A stretch of DNA of 64,000 nucleotides from Defluviibacillus sp043739385 (GTDB lineage: Bacteria > Pseudomonadota > Gammaproteobacteria > Burkholderiales > Burkholderiaceae_C), in NCBI GenBank assembly GCA_043739385.1, contig JAYUED010000001.1, positions 62,001 through 126,000 on the forward strand. Direction: 5' to 3'. A program made the position numbers and the translations under genes. Within the stretch, counting starts at the first letter, position 1. Every line of letters starts with the position of its first letter. This document shows positions 26,075-35,543 of this stretch, one piece after another. Below the pieces are notes generated by a model. That model saw nothing but the letters and a program-made list of their open reading frames with translations. It did not search any database and had not been told where the DNA came from.

Positions 26075-27670
26075 ATGTTCTATTCTCGATTCGCAGCTCA
26101 TCTCACTTCGCTGGCAGTGACACTCGTCATGGCCAGCGTCATGCTGTCGTTACCCACTTCCGCGCAAGAGGCTAAACATGGCGGTACGCTGGTGCTCGGT
26201 AGCACGCAGGTACCACGGCACCTGAACGGCGGCGTGCAGTCAGGCATTGCGACTGCAGTTCCGTCGACTCAGGTATTTGCAAGCCCGCTACGCTTTGACG
26301 ATAAGTGGAATCCGCAGCCCTACCTGGCCGAATCGTGGAAGCTGGCCGATGATGGCAAGAGCCTGACATTGAACCTGCGCAAAAATGCTGTGTTCCACGA
26401 TGGCAAGCCGATCACCTCGGCCGACGTTGCGTTCTCGATTATGGCGATCAAGGCGAACCACCCGTTCCAGACCATGCTCGCGCCCGTAGAAAGGGTCGAC
26501 ACGCCCGATGCGTACACCGCGATCATCCGCATGAGTGTGCCGCATCCAGCGATCGTGCTGGCGATGAGTCCGGCCCTGTGCCCCATCATGCCCAAGCACA
26601 TCTATGGTGACGGGCAGGACCTGAAGTCCCATCCGCGTAACAGCATAGATGTGGTCGGCTCGGGCCCATTTCGCGTTACCGAGTTCAAACCGAGCCAGCG
26701 CATCGTATTAGAGCGTTTTGACAAGTTCTTTTTGCCAGGTAAGCCTTACCTCGACAAGGTGATCCTGACGATTTCGCCCGATGCGGCGAGCCTGATCCTT
26801 GGCCTAGAGCGCGGTGACATCCAGATGCTGCCGTTCTTGACACTGCCCACTGACTTGAAACGCCTGGCTGCTGACAAGAATTTCACGTTGACGGCCAAGG
26901 GTTACGAAGGCATCGGCCCAATCAACTGGCTGGCGTTCAACACGGCGAAGAAACCGCTTAATGACGTGAGTGTGCGCAAAGCGATTGCAACCTCGATCGA
27001 CAAGAACTTCATTACCAAAGTGCTCATGGGGGGCTTCGCGGTACCGGCTGATGGTCCGATCGTGCCAAGCAGCCCTTTCGCAGTGCCTGATCTGGCCAAG
27101 TACCCTCTCGACCTGAAGAAGGCTGGCGAGATGCTCGATGCGGCTGGCTACAAGGCCGGCGCAGGTGGTGAACGCATGAAACTGACGATCGACTACCTGC
27201 CTGGCGCAGACGACCAGCAACGCAATGTCGCCGAGTACATCCGCGGCCAGCTGAAAAAGGTCGGCATTGCGGTCGAGGTGCGTGCATCGGCCGACTTCCC
27301 TTCGTGGGCCAAACGCCTCGCTTCGCACGACTTCGACATGTCGATGGACGTGGTGTTCAACTGGGGCGATCCGGTCATCGGTGTGGCGCGCACCTACCTG
27401 TCGACCAACATCAAACCCATCATCTGGACTAACACCCAGTCATATAACAATCCGAAGGTCGATGAGTTGCTCAATAGCGCCGGCCAAATCGTTGACCCGG
27501 TCAAGCGCAAGGCCTACTACGCTGCGTTCCAGAAGATCGTGACCGACGACCTGCCAATCGACTTCATTAACGTTACGCCCTACCACACTGTCGCGAGCAA
27601 GAAGGTCGGCAACATGCCAATGACCATCTGGGGCCCGATGTCGCCCTACGACGATGTCTACATCAAGTAG
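26075..27670 (+). CDS. Peptide/nickel-type ABC transporter substrate-binding protein
   Basis: 531 residues with a signal peptide (about 1-31, ending LSLPTSAQ) and a family 5 solute-binding domain. It has EAKHGGTLVLGSTQVPRHLN at the mature start, PYLAESWKLADDGKSLTLNL, then FHDGKPITSADVAFSI, the family signature region, and NDVSVRKAIATSIDK later. Such proteins bind oligopeptides, but also opines, sugars and metal chelates. Four transporter genes follow on the same strand with no or overlapping gaps. The amidohydrolase gene at the operon's end suggests the ligand is an amide or N-acylated compound; that is an inference. Confidence 0.92.
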   Translation: MFYSRFAAHLTSLAVTLVMASVMLSLPTSAQEAKHGGTLVLGSTQVPRHLNGGVQSGIATAVPSTQVFASPLRFDDKWNPQPYLAESWKLADDGKSLTLNLRKNAVFHDGKPITSADVAFSIMAIKANHPFQTMLAPVERVDTPDAYTAIIRMSVPHPAIVLAMSPALCPIMPKHIYGDGQDLKSHPRNSIDVVGSGPFRVTEFKPSQRIVLERFDKFFLPGKPYLDKVILTISPDAASLILGLERGDIQMLPFLTLPTDLKRLAADKNFTLTAKGYEGIGPINWLAFNTAKKPLNDVSVRKAIATSIDKNFITKVLMGGFAVPADGPIVPSSPFAVPDLAKYPLDLKKAGEMLDAAGYKAGAGGERMKLTIDYLPGADDQQRNVAEYIRGQLKKVGIAVEVRASADFPSWAKRLASHDFDMSMDVVFNWGDPVIGVARTYLSTNIKPIIWTNTQSYNNPKVDELLNSAGQIVDPVKRKAYYAAFQKIVTDDLPIDFINVTPYHTVASKKVGNMPMTIWGPMSPYDDVYIK

Positions 27671-28666
27671 GTGTCCTCTGTGAACTTTGCCCGCAGTCTG
27701 TTATCGCGCGTTCTCCAGGGGCTGGCCCTCGTACTCGCTGTCGTCGTACTCAACTTCGTCTTGGTGCACGCTGCGCCAGGCGACCCGGTAGAGACTATCG
27801 CAGGTGCAAGTGGCGGCATGAGCCCCGAGTTGATGGCGCAATTGCGCACACAGTACGGCCTCGACAAACCGCTGCCAGTTCAACTTGGCATCTACCTTGG
27901 CAAGGTGATAACCGGCGATCTCGGCTACTCGTACTTCTTCAACCTGCCGGTCACGTCGATGATTGCCGAACGCGTGCCGGCAACGCTGCTGCTCGTTATC
28001 AGTTCGGTATTGATCGCGTTCGTGGTCGGCACGACGCTGGGTGTGTTGTCATCACGCAAGCCAAACGGGATGCTGTCGCAGTTCATCACGGTGCTGAGCA
28101 TGGTTGGCTTTGCTGCACCGGTGTTCTGGATGGGGATCATGCTGGTGATTTTGTTTGCCAGCGTGATACCCATCCTGCCGGTGTCGGGCATGCGCTCGAT
28201 CGATTCGGTCAGTAGCGGTCATTTTTTTGATCTCAAAGACGTGCTTGACGTGCTCTATCACCTCGTGTTACCCACGTTGACCCTGAGCCTGGTTTACCTG
28301 GCGCAATACAGCCGTCTGTCGCGCGCCGCTATGCTCGAGGTGCTCGGCTCCGACTTCATTCGTACAGCACGCGCTAAAGGTCTTGCGGATCGGGTCGTCA
28401 TGTACAAGCATGCGCTGCGCAATGCGTTGCTGCCAGTGGTGACTGTGCTCGGGCTGCAGTTCGGCAACGTGATGGCCGGTGCCATCCTGGTCGAGACCGT
28501 ATTCAACTGGCCAGGCTTGGGCCGTCTCGCATTCGATTCGGTACTGCGGCGCGACTACCCAACTATCCTGGGCGTGCTGCTGTTCTCGTCGGTCGTGGTG
28601 ATTGTGATGAACATCCTGACCGATCTTGCCTACCGGCTTATAGACCCGCGCATCAAGGCCTCATGA
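27671..28666 (+). CDS. Peptide-type ABC transporter permease (DppB-like)
   Basis: 331 residues (or 328 if GTG 27680 is used), with six predicted membrane helices. The first spans about 14-33 and is followed by VHAAPGDPVETI, a family hallmark. The cytoplasmic EAA loop reads EVLGSDFIRTARAKGL, which docks on the ATPases. It starts directly after the stop of the binding protein gene and overlaps the next permease by 4 bases. Confidence 0.92.
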   Translation: MSSVNFARSLLSRVLQGLALVLAVVVLNFVLVHAAPGDPVETIAGASGGMSPELMAQLRTQYGLDKPLPVQLGIYLGKVITGDLGYSYFFNLPVTSMIAERVPATLLLVISSVLIAFVVGTTLGVLSSRKPNGMLSQFITVLSMVGFAAPVFWMGIMLVILFASVIPILPVSGMRSIDSVSSGHFFDLKDVLDVLYHLVLPTLTLSLVYLAQYSRLSRAAMLEVLGSDFIRTARAKGLADRVVMYKHALRNALLPVVTVLGLQFGNVMAGAILVETVFNWPGLGRLAFDSVLRRDYPTILGVLLFSSVVVIVMNILTDLAYRLIDPRIKAS

Positions 28667-29550
28667 ACACGACCGTCACCCCTGCACTTGCCAAGGCGCC
28701 ACCCAAGGTCGAACACCCGACTGTCGAAGCGCTGCGCATGTTCATGCGCAACCCGTCGGCAATCGCCGGCATGCTGATGTTGGCGATTGTTCTCGCTGTG
28801 TCGATTGCCGGGCCGTTTGTCTATCCTGCCGATCCGTTCGAGATCAAGGCTGCACCACTTACTCCGCCTTTCACTGAAGAGGCCTGGCTTGGCTCTGATT
28901 ACCTAGGCCGTGATGTGTTGACAACGCTTATCTACGGGGGCCGCGCCACGCTGCTGGTCGGTGCAGTGGCTGCGCTGCTTTCGGTGCTGATCGGTATTAC
29001 GCTGGGGGCCTTAGCAGGCTATTACGGCGGCAAGGTCGATGCAGTTCTGATGCGCATCACCGAGTTTTTTCAGGTGCTGCCTGCGCTGCTGTTTGCCATG
29101 GTGGTTGTCACGCTTTTCTCGCCTTCGCTCGTAACCGTCACGCTCGCGATCGGTATTGTCAGCTGGACCGGTACCGCGCGCCTCACGCGCGCCGAGTTCA
29201 TGAAGTACCGTGGGCTGGAATTTGTACGCGCTGAACGTGCAATAGGCGCGAAGGATGCGCGGATTATCTGGAAGGTGATTCTGCCTAATGCGCTGCCGCC
29301 ACTGATCGTCTCTGCGACGTTGGCGATTGGTGCAGCAATCCTGTTTGAAGCGGGGCTGTCTTTCCTAGGGCTTGGCGATCCAAACCAGATGAGTTGGGGC
29401 CTGATGATCGGCTCGTCCCGGCAGTACGTTCTGTCGTGCTGGTGGGCAGTGGCCTTTCCGGGTGCCGCGATCTTCTTGACAGTGCTCGCGGTGAGCTTGA
29501 TCGGCGATGGGTTGAACGATGCCTTGAACCCGAAGTTGCGGGAAAGATGA
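28663..29550 (+). CDS. Peptide-type ABC transporter permease (DppC-like)
   Basis: 295 residues. An N-terminal cytoplasmic segment and first helix (about 38-58) form the OppC N-terminal domain, followed by the LGSDYLGRDVLTTLIYGGR motif typical of DppC/OppC and five further helices. The EAA loop is EFMKYRGLEFVRAERAIGAK. Its ATG overlaps the previous stop by 4 bases, and its TGA stop overlaps the start of the first ATPase, so the operon is translationally coupled. Confidence 0.92.
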   Translation: MNTTVTPALAKAPPKVEHPTVEALRMFMRNPSAIAGMLMLAIVLAVSIAGPFVYPADPFEIKAAPLTPPFTEEAWLGSDYLGRDVLTTLIYGGRATLLVGAVAALLSVLIGITLGALAGYYGGKVDAVLMRITEFFQVLPALLFAMVVVTLFSPSLVTVTLAIGIVSWTGTARLTRAEFMKYRGLEFVRAERAIGAKDARIIWKVILPNALPPLIVSATLAIGAAILFEAGLSFLGLGDPNQMSWGLMIGSSRQYVLSCWWAVAFPGAAIFLTVLAVSLIGDGLNDALNPKLRER

Positions 29551-30596
29551 TGAACGATCCACTGCTGAGAGTCGAAGACCTCAAAGTCGAATTCCAGACG
29601 CGCCGCGGCAAAGCGCTGGTGCTTAATGGGGTCGATTTCCAGATCCGTCGCGGCGAGACGCTGTGCGTCGTCGGCGAATCGGGTTGCGGTAAGAGCATGA
29701 CCGCGCTCGCCCTGCTAAGGTTGATTCCCTCGCCGCCCGGTCGCATCAGTTCGGGCCGTGTGATGTTTCAGGGCGAAGACCTTGTTGCTGCCAGCATGGA
29801 CCGTATGCGCGAAGTGCGAGGGAACCGGATCTCGATGATTTTTCAGGAGCCGATGACCTCGCTGAATCCGGTGCTGACTGTCGGTGACCAGATCGGCGAA
29901 TCATTGCGGCTGCACGCCGGGCTAGACGCAAAGGCTGCACGCGCGCGCTCGATCGAGATGTTGCAGCAGGTCGGCATTCCAGCCCCTGAGAAGCGCGTCG
30001 ACGAGTACCCTCACCAGATGTCTGGCGGTATGCGCCAGCGCGTGATGATCGCGATGGCGCTCGCGTGCCGGCCAGAGATTTTGATCGCCGACGAGCCGAC
30101 CACTGCGCTCGACGTGACCGTGCAGGCGCAGATCTTCGACCTTCTGCGAGACCTGCAACGCGAGAAGGGAACGGCCATTTTGTTGATCACGCACGACATG
30201 GGTGCAGTTGCCGAGATGGCTGACCGTGTGATGGTGATGTATGCGGGGCGTGTCATCGAGCAGGGCACCACGGAGCAAGTCCTGGGTCACCCCGGCCATC
30301 CCTATACCCGAGGCCTGATCGAGTGCCTGCCCGAACTCGGCAGCAGCGCAGGCGCGGAAGAAGGCATGCGCATCGAACTGGCCGAGATTGCCGGTGTCGT
30401 ACCTTCGATTTGGGAACTGGGCACAGGCTGCGCTTTTCGCGAGCGCTGTTCGCAAGCGTTGCCGCGTTGCGCTCGGGACGTGCCACCGATGATTGACCTC
30501 GGTGACCACGATGCACTCGACGTGCTGGACGTTGCGACGCCCCATGCCGCCGCGTGCTGGCTGCATTCAGCAGCACCGCATCTGGAGACCGTATGA
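29547..30596 (+). CDS. Peptide-type ABC transporter ATPase (DppD-like)
   Basis: 349 residues from ATG 29547, which overlaps the preceding stop; the frame is open further upstream but that part is inside the permease gene. It has Walker A GESGCGKS, Q-loop IFQEPMTSLNP, signature MSGGMRQRV, Walker B ILIADEPTTALD and the switch histidine in LLITHDMG. The C-terminal oligopeptide-type domain has a Cys cluster, CAFRERCSQALPRC, which in relatives can bind an iron-sulfur cluster. It pairs with the next ATPase to power the importer. Confidence 0.92.
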   Translation: MMNDPLLRVEDLKVEFQTRRGKALVLNGVDFQIRRGETLCVVGESGCGKSMTALALLRLIPSPPGRISSGRVMFQGEDLVAASMDRMREVRGNRISMIFQEPMTSLNPVLTVGDQIGESLRLHAGLDAKAARARSIEMLQQVGIPAPEKRVDEYPHQMSGGMRQRVMIAMALACRPEILIADEPTTALDVTVQAQIFDLLRDLQREKGTAILLITHDMGAVAEMADRVMVMYAGRVIEQGTTEQVLGHPGHPYTRGLIECLPELGSSAGAEEGMRIELAEIAGVVPSIWELGTGCAFRERCSQALPRCARDVPPMIDLGDHDALDVLDVATPHAAACWLHSAAPHLETV

Positions 30597-31627
30597 CATT
30601 GAACGCAAACACCGATATATTGCTGTCCGTCACCGACCTGAAGGTGTACTTCCCAAGGTCGAGTGCCGGATGGGGGCGGTCGGCGGAGGTCGTCAAAGCC
30701 GTCGACGGCGTGTCGTTCGATATCCAACGGGGCACCACGTTGGCTGTTGTAGGCGAATCAGGCTCCGGAAAAACCACCACCGCCCTGGCCGTGTTGCGCC
30801 TCTCGCCTATCACGGCTGGTCAGATTCAGCTCGGCGAGATGAATCTCAGTGCGCTCGAAGGCGAGGCGCTGCGTCTGGCGCGCAAGCGCATGCAGATCAT
30901 CTTTCAGGATCCGTTTTCGTCGCTCAATCCGCGTGAACGTGCCGGCGCCGCAGTGCGTGCGCCGCTCGATTTGATGAATGTCGGTACACCGGAGGAGCGG
31001 ACTGCCCGTGTGGCCGAACTGTTTCAGGCCGTGGGTCTACGGCCAGAACAGCAGCAGCTTTTCCCGCATCAATTCTCGGGTGGGCAAAGGCAGCGAATCA
31101 ACATTGCCCGCGCGCTCGCCACCAACCCGGAACTGGTGGTTTGCGACGAACCGGTTTCAGCACTCGATATTGCCATTCGTGCCCAGATCCTCAACCTACT
31201 TGCGCGGTTACAGCGCGAACTCGGACTGACCTACCTTTTCATCTCGCATGACATGGCCGTGGTCGAGCACATCTGCGATGACATCGCCGTGATGTATCTG
31301 GGGCAGATCGTCGAGCGAGCACCGCGTCGCAACTTTTTTCTGCGACCGTTGCATCCCTACAGCGTCGCACTCATGTCGGCGGTGCCAACGGTCAGCGGCG
31401 GCCGCCGCCGTGCGGCACACCGCATCAAGCTCAGTGGCGACCCGCCCAGCCCCATCAATCCGCCGAAGGGCTGCCGCTTCGCCGGACGTTGCCCGGTGGC
31501 CGAACCAGCCTGTGCCGTAGAGTTGCCACCACTGCGTGAAGCCGCGCCTGGCCATTGGGTGCGCTGCCGCCGGGTCGACGTCGTCGATGGCATGCCTATC
31601 CCTCCGCTGCGGTTGCCCGACTGCTGA
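30593..31627 (+). CDS. Peptide-type ABC transporter ATPase (DppF-like)
   Basis: 344 residues from ATG 30593, which overlaps the stop of the previous gene by 4 bases. Walker A GESGSGKT, Q-loop IFQDPFSSLNPRE, signature FSGGQRQRI, Walker B VVCDEPVSALD and switch LFISHDMAVV are all present. The C-terminal domain has GCRFAGRCPVAEPAC. It is the second nucleotide-binding subunit of the importer. The amidohydrolase gene begins 38 bases later. Confidence 0.92.
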   Translation: MTLNANTDILLSVTDLKVYFPRSSAGWGRSAEVVKAVDGVSFDIQRGTTLAVVGESGSGKTTTALAVLRLSPITAGQIQLGEMNLSALEGEALRLARKRMQIIFQDPFSSLNPRERAGAAVRAPLDLMNVGTPEERTARVAELFQAVGLRPEQQQLFPHQFSGGQRQRINIARALATNPELVVCDEPVSALDIAIRAQILNLLARLQRELGLTYLFISHDMAVVEHICDDIAVMYLGQIVERAPRRNFFLRPLHPYSVALMSAVPTVSGGRRRAAHRIKLSGDPPSPINPPKGCRFAGRCPVAEPACAVELPPLREAAPGHWVRCRRVDVVDGMPIPPLRLPDC

Positions 31628-31665
31628 ACCCTCATTACTTTCGTCCTCTACAGAACAACGCATCC

Positions 31666-33336
31666 ATGACACTCACCACCGTCTACAACGCCCGCAAGAT
31701 CATCACAATGAATCCGATGCAGGAGAGTGCCACACACGTTGCCGTACGCGATGGCCGGATACTGGCCGTCGGCGCGCTGGCGGAAATGGCGCTGTGGGGT
31801 GACTTCCAACTTGACGAGCGCTTCGCCGACAAGGTGCTGATGCCCGGTTTGATCGAAGGTCACTGCCATCTCAAGGAGGGCAGCATGTGGGACTGGACAT
31901 ATCTTGGCTGGTTCGACCGGCGTGATCCGCAGGGAAAGGTGTGGAGTGGCCTGCGCTCGATGGATGCGGTGGTTGAGCGTCTGATCGAGGTTGCGACCCG
32001 CATGACGACTGACGGTGTGCCGGATGACGAGCCGCTGATCGCCTGGGGTTTTGATCCGATTTATTTTGGTGGTGAGCGCATGACGGTCACACACATCGAC
32101 TGCGCCAGCACCACGCGCCCGATCGTCATATGCCATGCCAACGGGCACTTGATGAATGTCAATACGCCGATGCTGCGCAACGCTGAAGTGACACGCGAAA
32201 ACGAGGTCGAAGGCGTGGTGAAATTCGCCAGCGGACCATTGGCCGGGGAGCCGACCGGTGAAATGCAAGAGCCTGCGGCCATGTATCTTGTGATGCGCAA
32301 GATCGGCGCTGCAGGCCTGATGGCACCGATGTCCGCCGCTGGCATCCGCTCATTCGCAAGGCTGGCCTGCATGCAGGGCGTGACGACAGCCACGGACCTT
32401 GTCAACAAGCTCACAAATGAAGACTGTCAGGTGCTGGAGACTGTCACGGCAGACGACGATTTTGCTGTACGCATTCTTCCGGCGTTCCAGGCTTTTCACG
32501 GCACGCATGGTGCACAGCTCGGCGCTGAGCACGTCAAAGGTCTAATGCAGCGCAATACCGACCGCCTGCGCTACGGCCTGGTGAAGATGATGCTCGATGG
32601 CTCAATCCAAGGGTTCTCGGCGCGGCTGCGCTGGCCCGGGCACTTCAACGGGGCGCCCAACGGCATCTGGGTGATGGCGCCGGCGCAGTACGAGGCCGAC
32701 TTCGAGGTGTACCACCGCGCAGGCCTCGTCATCCACACGCATACCAATGGCGATGAAGCAAGCGAAGTCGCTATCAACGCTATCGAACGCGTGCTGGGCA
32801 AGGCGCCTCGGGCCGATCATCGTCACACGCTCCAGCATGGCCAGATGATCGATGCGCCACTGTTCCGTCGCATGGCCGCACTTGGGTTGTGTGCCAACCT
32901 GTTCGCCAATCACCTCTGGTATTGGGGCGACCAGCACTATGAGATGACCATGGGGCCTGACCGGGCCAACCGGCTCGACGCGTGCGGCAGTGCATTGCGT
33001 GCCGGGGTGCCGCTGGCAATTCATTCCGATGCACCTGTGACGCCGCTCGGGCCGCTTTTCACCGCCTGGTGTGCCGTTAATCGTGTCACTCCCAAAGGCC
33101 GCGTACTGGGTGAAAACGAACGCATCAGCGTACAGCAGGCGCTACACGCCATCACGCTTGGCGCTGCTTGGACGCTCAAGCTCGACCAGGAGATCGGCAG
33201 CATCGAATGCGGCAAGCGGGCTGACTTCTGCGTAATGGAAGACGATCCGCTGGCTATGGACCCGGCGGCGCTCAAAGACGTTCGCGTATGGGGCACAGTG
33301 CTCGCTGGCCGCGTGTTCGAGGCAAGTTGGAGTTGA
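31666..33336 (+). CDS. Amidohydrolase (YtcJ/amidohydrolase 3 family)
   Basis: 556 residues from ATG 31666. The metal-dependent hydrolase fold starts with a small beta-sandwich (TVYNARKIITMNPMQESATH), then the zinc motif GLIEGHCHLKEG (His-x-His). Further metal ligands are HTHTNGDEA, HTLQHGQ and the catalytic Asp in AIHSDAPVTPLGP. A C-terminal IGSIECGKRADFCVMEDDP segment closes the sandwich. There is no signal peptide. Relatives hydrolyse amides, formamides or aryl carbamates. It follows the importer genes and precedes a CobW-type gene by 10 bases, so it probably cleaves the imported substrate in the cytoplasm. Confidence 0.88.
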   Translation: MTLTTVYNARKIITMNPMQESATHVAVRDGRILAVGALAEMALWGDFQLDERFADKVLMPGLIEGHCHLKEGSMWDWTYLGWFDRRDPQGKVWSGLRSMDAVVERLIEVATRMTTDGVPDDEPLIAWGFDPIYFGGERMTVTHIDCASTTRPIVICHANGHLMNVNTPMLRNAEVTRENEVEGVVKFASGPLAGEPTGEMQEPAAMYLVMRKIGAAGLMAPMSAAGIRSFARLACMQGVTTATDLVNKLTNEDCQVLETVTADDDFAVRILPAFQAFHGTHGAQLGAEHVKGLMQRNTDRLRYGLVKMMLDGSIQGFSARLRWPGHFNGAPNGIWVMAPAQYEADFEVYHRAGLVIHTHTNGDEASEVAINAIERVLGKAPRADHRHTLQHGQMIDAPLFRRMAALGLCANLFANHLWYWGDQHYEMTMGPDRANRLDACGSALRAGVPLAIHSDAPVTPLGPLFTAWCAVNRVTPKGRVLGENERISVQQALHAITLGAAWTLKLDQEIGSIECGKRADFCVMEDDPLAMDPAALKDVRVWGTVLAGRVFEASWS

Positions 33337-33346
33337 GGGCAAAGTG

Positions 33347-34351
33347 ATGACTTCGCAGCAGCACAGCACGACGCTCACCGTGATCGGTGGGTTTCTCGGT
33401 GCAGGCAAGACAACCCTTCTAAACAGTTGGCTGCGTGCTGCACAGGGCGAACGAATCGCGGTGCTGGTCAACGATTTTGGCGAACTCAACATCGACGCCG
33501 AACTGATCACATCGGTCAACGGGAATGCCATTGCGCTGAGCAATGGTTGTGTTTGCTGCCAGATCGGCGATGACTTATCCCGGGCGTTGATGCAGGTAAT
33601 GTCTTCGAATGTTCCTTTTGACGCTATCGTGGTTGAGGCCAGTGGTGTATCGGATCCGTGGCGCATTGCACAGCTTGCGCTGGCCGAACCCGTTCTGAGC
33701 CTTGGAGGCGTGATTGTTTTGGTCGATGCCGCTGCCCTGCTCGGCCACCTCGCTGACCCTTTGCTGACCGACACGATGGAACGCCAGCTTCAGGCTGCTG
33801 ACCTGATCATCGTCAATAAAACCGACCTGGTCAGTGCCGACGCTTTGGCGTGCGTGCATGCGCGCATAGGGTCCAGCGCACCAAAAACGCAGTGCCTCGA
33901 CAGCGTACAGGGGCATGTGCCTATCGCGCTGCTGCGCAGCCCCATGCTGCCAACTGAATCGAAGTCAACTCCTCATTCACTAAACGACTGTGGTCTCGAT
34001 TGCGCCCACGGACATTTGGCACATGGGCACACCACCATCGACCTGCATCATGGCGATATTTTTCAGACCTGGTCAGCCCAGCCCGCGCATGTGTTTGAAA
34101 CTGCAGCGCTGCGCCGATGGATGGCAGACGCACCGAAAGGATTACTGCGCCTCAAAGGCCTGTTGCGCACGGGTGATGGGGAGTGGTCTGAAATGCAATT
34201 TGCAGGTCGACATGGATCACTGCGGCGTACTGAGGCACCGAAAGTAGGGCCGGGAGTCGTGGCCATCGGCTTGCAGGGGCGGCTGCCATTGTTCGAATTG
34301 AATTTACAGTTCGGAAAACCCGTTGACTCGATTCGCAATGCCAGCTCATGA
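33347..34351 (+). CDS. CobW/COG0523-family metallochaperone GTPase
   Basis: 334 residues from ATG 33347; a GTG directly before it is possible. The N-terminal GTPase has Walker A GGFLGAGKTT, the zinc-binding GCVCC motif of the COG0523 family (about residues 68-72), VVEASGVSDP and the NKTD guanine-specificity motif. A linker rich in metal ligands, DCGLDCAHGHLAHGH, separates it from the C-terminal CobW domain. These GTPases load zinc, cobalt or iron into target enzymes or help under metal limitation. It lies 10 bases after the amidohydrolase gene, so that enzyme is a plausible client; this is an inference. Confidence 0.9.
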   Translation: MTSQQHSTTLTVIGGFLGAGKTTLLNSWLRAAQGERIAVLVNDFGELNIDAELITSVNGNAIALSNGCVCCQIGDDLSRALMQVMSSNVPFDAIVVEASGVSDPWRIAQLALAEPVLSLGGVIVLVDAAALLGHLADPLLTDTMERQLQAADLIIVNKTDLVSADALACVHARIGSSAPKTQCLDSVQGHVPIALLRSPMLPTESKSTPHSLNDCGLDCAHGHLAHGHTTIDLHHGDIFQTWSAQPAHVFETAALRRWMADAPKGLLRLKGLLRTGDGEWSEMQFAGRHGSLRRTEAPKVGPGVVAIGLQGRLPLFELNLQFGKPVDSIRNASS

Positions 34352-34357
34352 GATTCA

Positions 34358-34388
34358 CTGCGATCCATGGCGAAGGGATCCATCGCAG
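34358..34388. other. Inverted repeat after the ABC/amidohydrolase operon
   Basis: CTGCGAT (34358-34364) and ATCGCAG (34382-34388) form a perfect 7-bp dyad 6 bases after the GTPase stop codon. There is no T-run, so it is at best a weak or factor-assisted terminator. Confidence 0.3.
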
Positions 34389-34525
34389 GTTCTGTCGCGT
34401 CATCTTTGTCGTCATGCAGTGGGAAAAGCTAAGCTTACGAGTCTCGCGCCATGTGAGGACTTGTTCAGCATTGCCTTAATGCGACAAAACTGTTTTTAAG
34501 GCTGGCCCGTAGGTAGACTGGGCCC

Positions 34526-35437
34526 ATGCAACTTAAATGGCTGGAAGATTTCATCGCGCTGGCGCAAACGCGCAGCTTTACCCGTGCGGCAGAGCTGCGC
34601 CATGTCACGCACCCGGCCTTTGGGCGGCGTATTCGCGCGTTGGAAGTTTGGGCGGGCACCCCCCTGGTTGCACGTGATGGCAGTCCAGTCACGTTGACGC
34701 CGGCAGGCGACTCCTTTTTGGATACTGCGACCCAAATGGTGCGCAATCTGGATGGTTCACGCGAAGAGCTGCACAGTGTGGCGGGGCGGCAGGCCCGCAC
34801 GTTGACGCTGGCAACAGGCCGTACTTTGGCCCGGACGGTGGTGGCCGATTGGTTGGTGCGCTTGGGCCCTGTACTGCGGGACAGCGAAGTTCGCATCCTT
34901 ACCCGTTCACTGGCCGAGACTGTTCAGATGTTGGAGCGCAGCGAGGTGGATTTCACACTCGTTTACCACCACCCCGCGCTGACCTTTCGGCTCGATGCCC
35001 GGCAATTTTCCCACGCTACGCTGGCCTCTGACAAGCTGGTGCCTGTGTCCTTGGCAGACGCTCAAGGGCTGCCCTGCTATGCCTTGGGTGGTGACCACGC
35101 CAAGCCGACACCTTATCTCGCTTACGCCCATACGCTGGCACTTGGTCGTCTGGTGGAAGACTATCTGAGCAATAACGCACTGGCACCACGTCTAGCACGC
35201 TGTATCGAATGTGATTCGGCCGATGCGCTGTATGAATATGCGCTTAGAGGTTTGGGCGTTGCGTGGCTGCCCTGGTCCATGGTGCAGGGTGACTGCAAGT
35301 CAGGGCGATTGGCTCTGGCCGGGGACAAGCGCATGGATGTGCGCTTTGATGTTCGGCTGTACCGGCCCAAACGGCGCTTAAGCGTACTGTCCGAGACGGT
35401 GTGGAATATCTTGTGTGGCGGCACGGTCTCTCCATAA
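34526..35437 (+). CDS. LysR-family transcriptional regulator
   Basis: 303 residues. The N-terminal helix-turn-helix has WLEDFIALAQTRSFTRAAEL, then HVTHPAFGRRIRALEVWAG, and is followed by a linker helix and an effector-binding domain (about 90-300). The HPAFGRRIRALE form, with Phe-Gly in place of the commoner Ser-Ala, is seen in several burkholderial LysR proteins. It lies upstream of a Bug binding protein and an M14-type deacylase on the same strand, rather than divergent as LysR genes often are. It probably controls those genes and itself. Its stop codon is inside the left arm of a strong stem-loop. Confidence 0.9.
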   Translation: MQLKWLEDFIALAQTRSFTRAAELRHVTHPAFGRRIRALEVWAGTPLVARDGSPVTLTPAGDSFLDTATQMVRNLDGSREELHSVAGRQARTLTLATGRTLARTVVADWLVRLGPVLRDSEVRILTRSLAETVQMLERSEVDFTLVYHHPALTFRLDARQFSHATLASDKLVPVSLADAQGLPCYALGGDHAKPTPYLAYAHTLALGRLVEDYLSNNALAPRLARCIECDSADALYEYALRGLGVAWLPWSMVQGDCKSGRLALAGDKRMDVRFDVRLYRPKRRLSVLSETVWNILCGGTVSP

Positions 35438-35461
35438 CAGCACACTCTTGTGCTGTTATGG
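35432..35461. other. Perfect 13-bp stem-loop overlapping the LysR stop codon
   Basis: CCATAACAGCACA and TGTGCTGTTATGG pair perfectly around a 4-base CTCT loop. The TAA stop of the regulator gene lies in the left arm. The hairpin is strong enough to end transcription or block RNA decay, but no T-run follows on either side. It could separate expression of the regulator from that of the binding protein, or be a protein-binding site. Confidence 0.75.
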
Positions 35462-35543
35462 CACCGCAAATACAGGCCAAGCTCTTCAAAATGCTTGCTG
35501 CGCCTTGACCTTGATATTCACTCCCCTCATGAAAGTTCATACG

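Noticed and set aside
35415..35543. N-terminal extension of the Bug protein from an upstream start
   Set aside because: Those codons overlap the end of the LysR gene and its stem-loop; the signal peptide and ribosome site point to ATG 35544.
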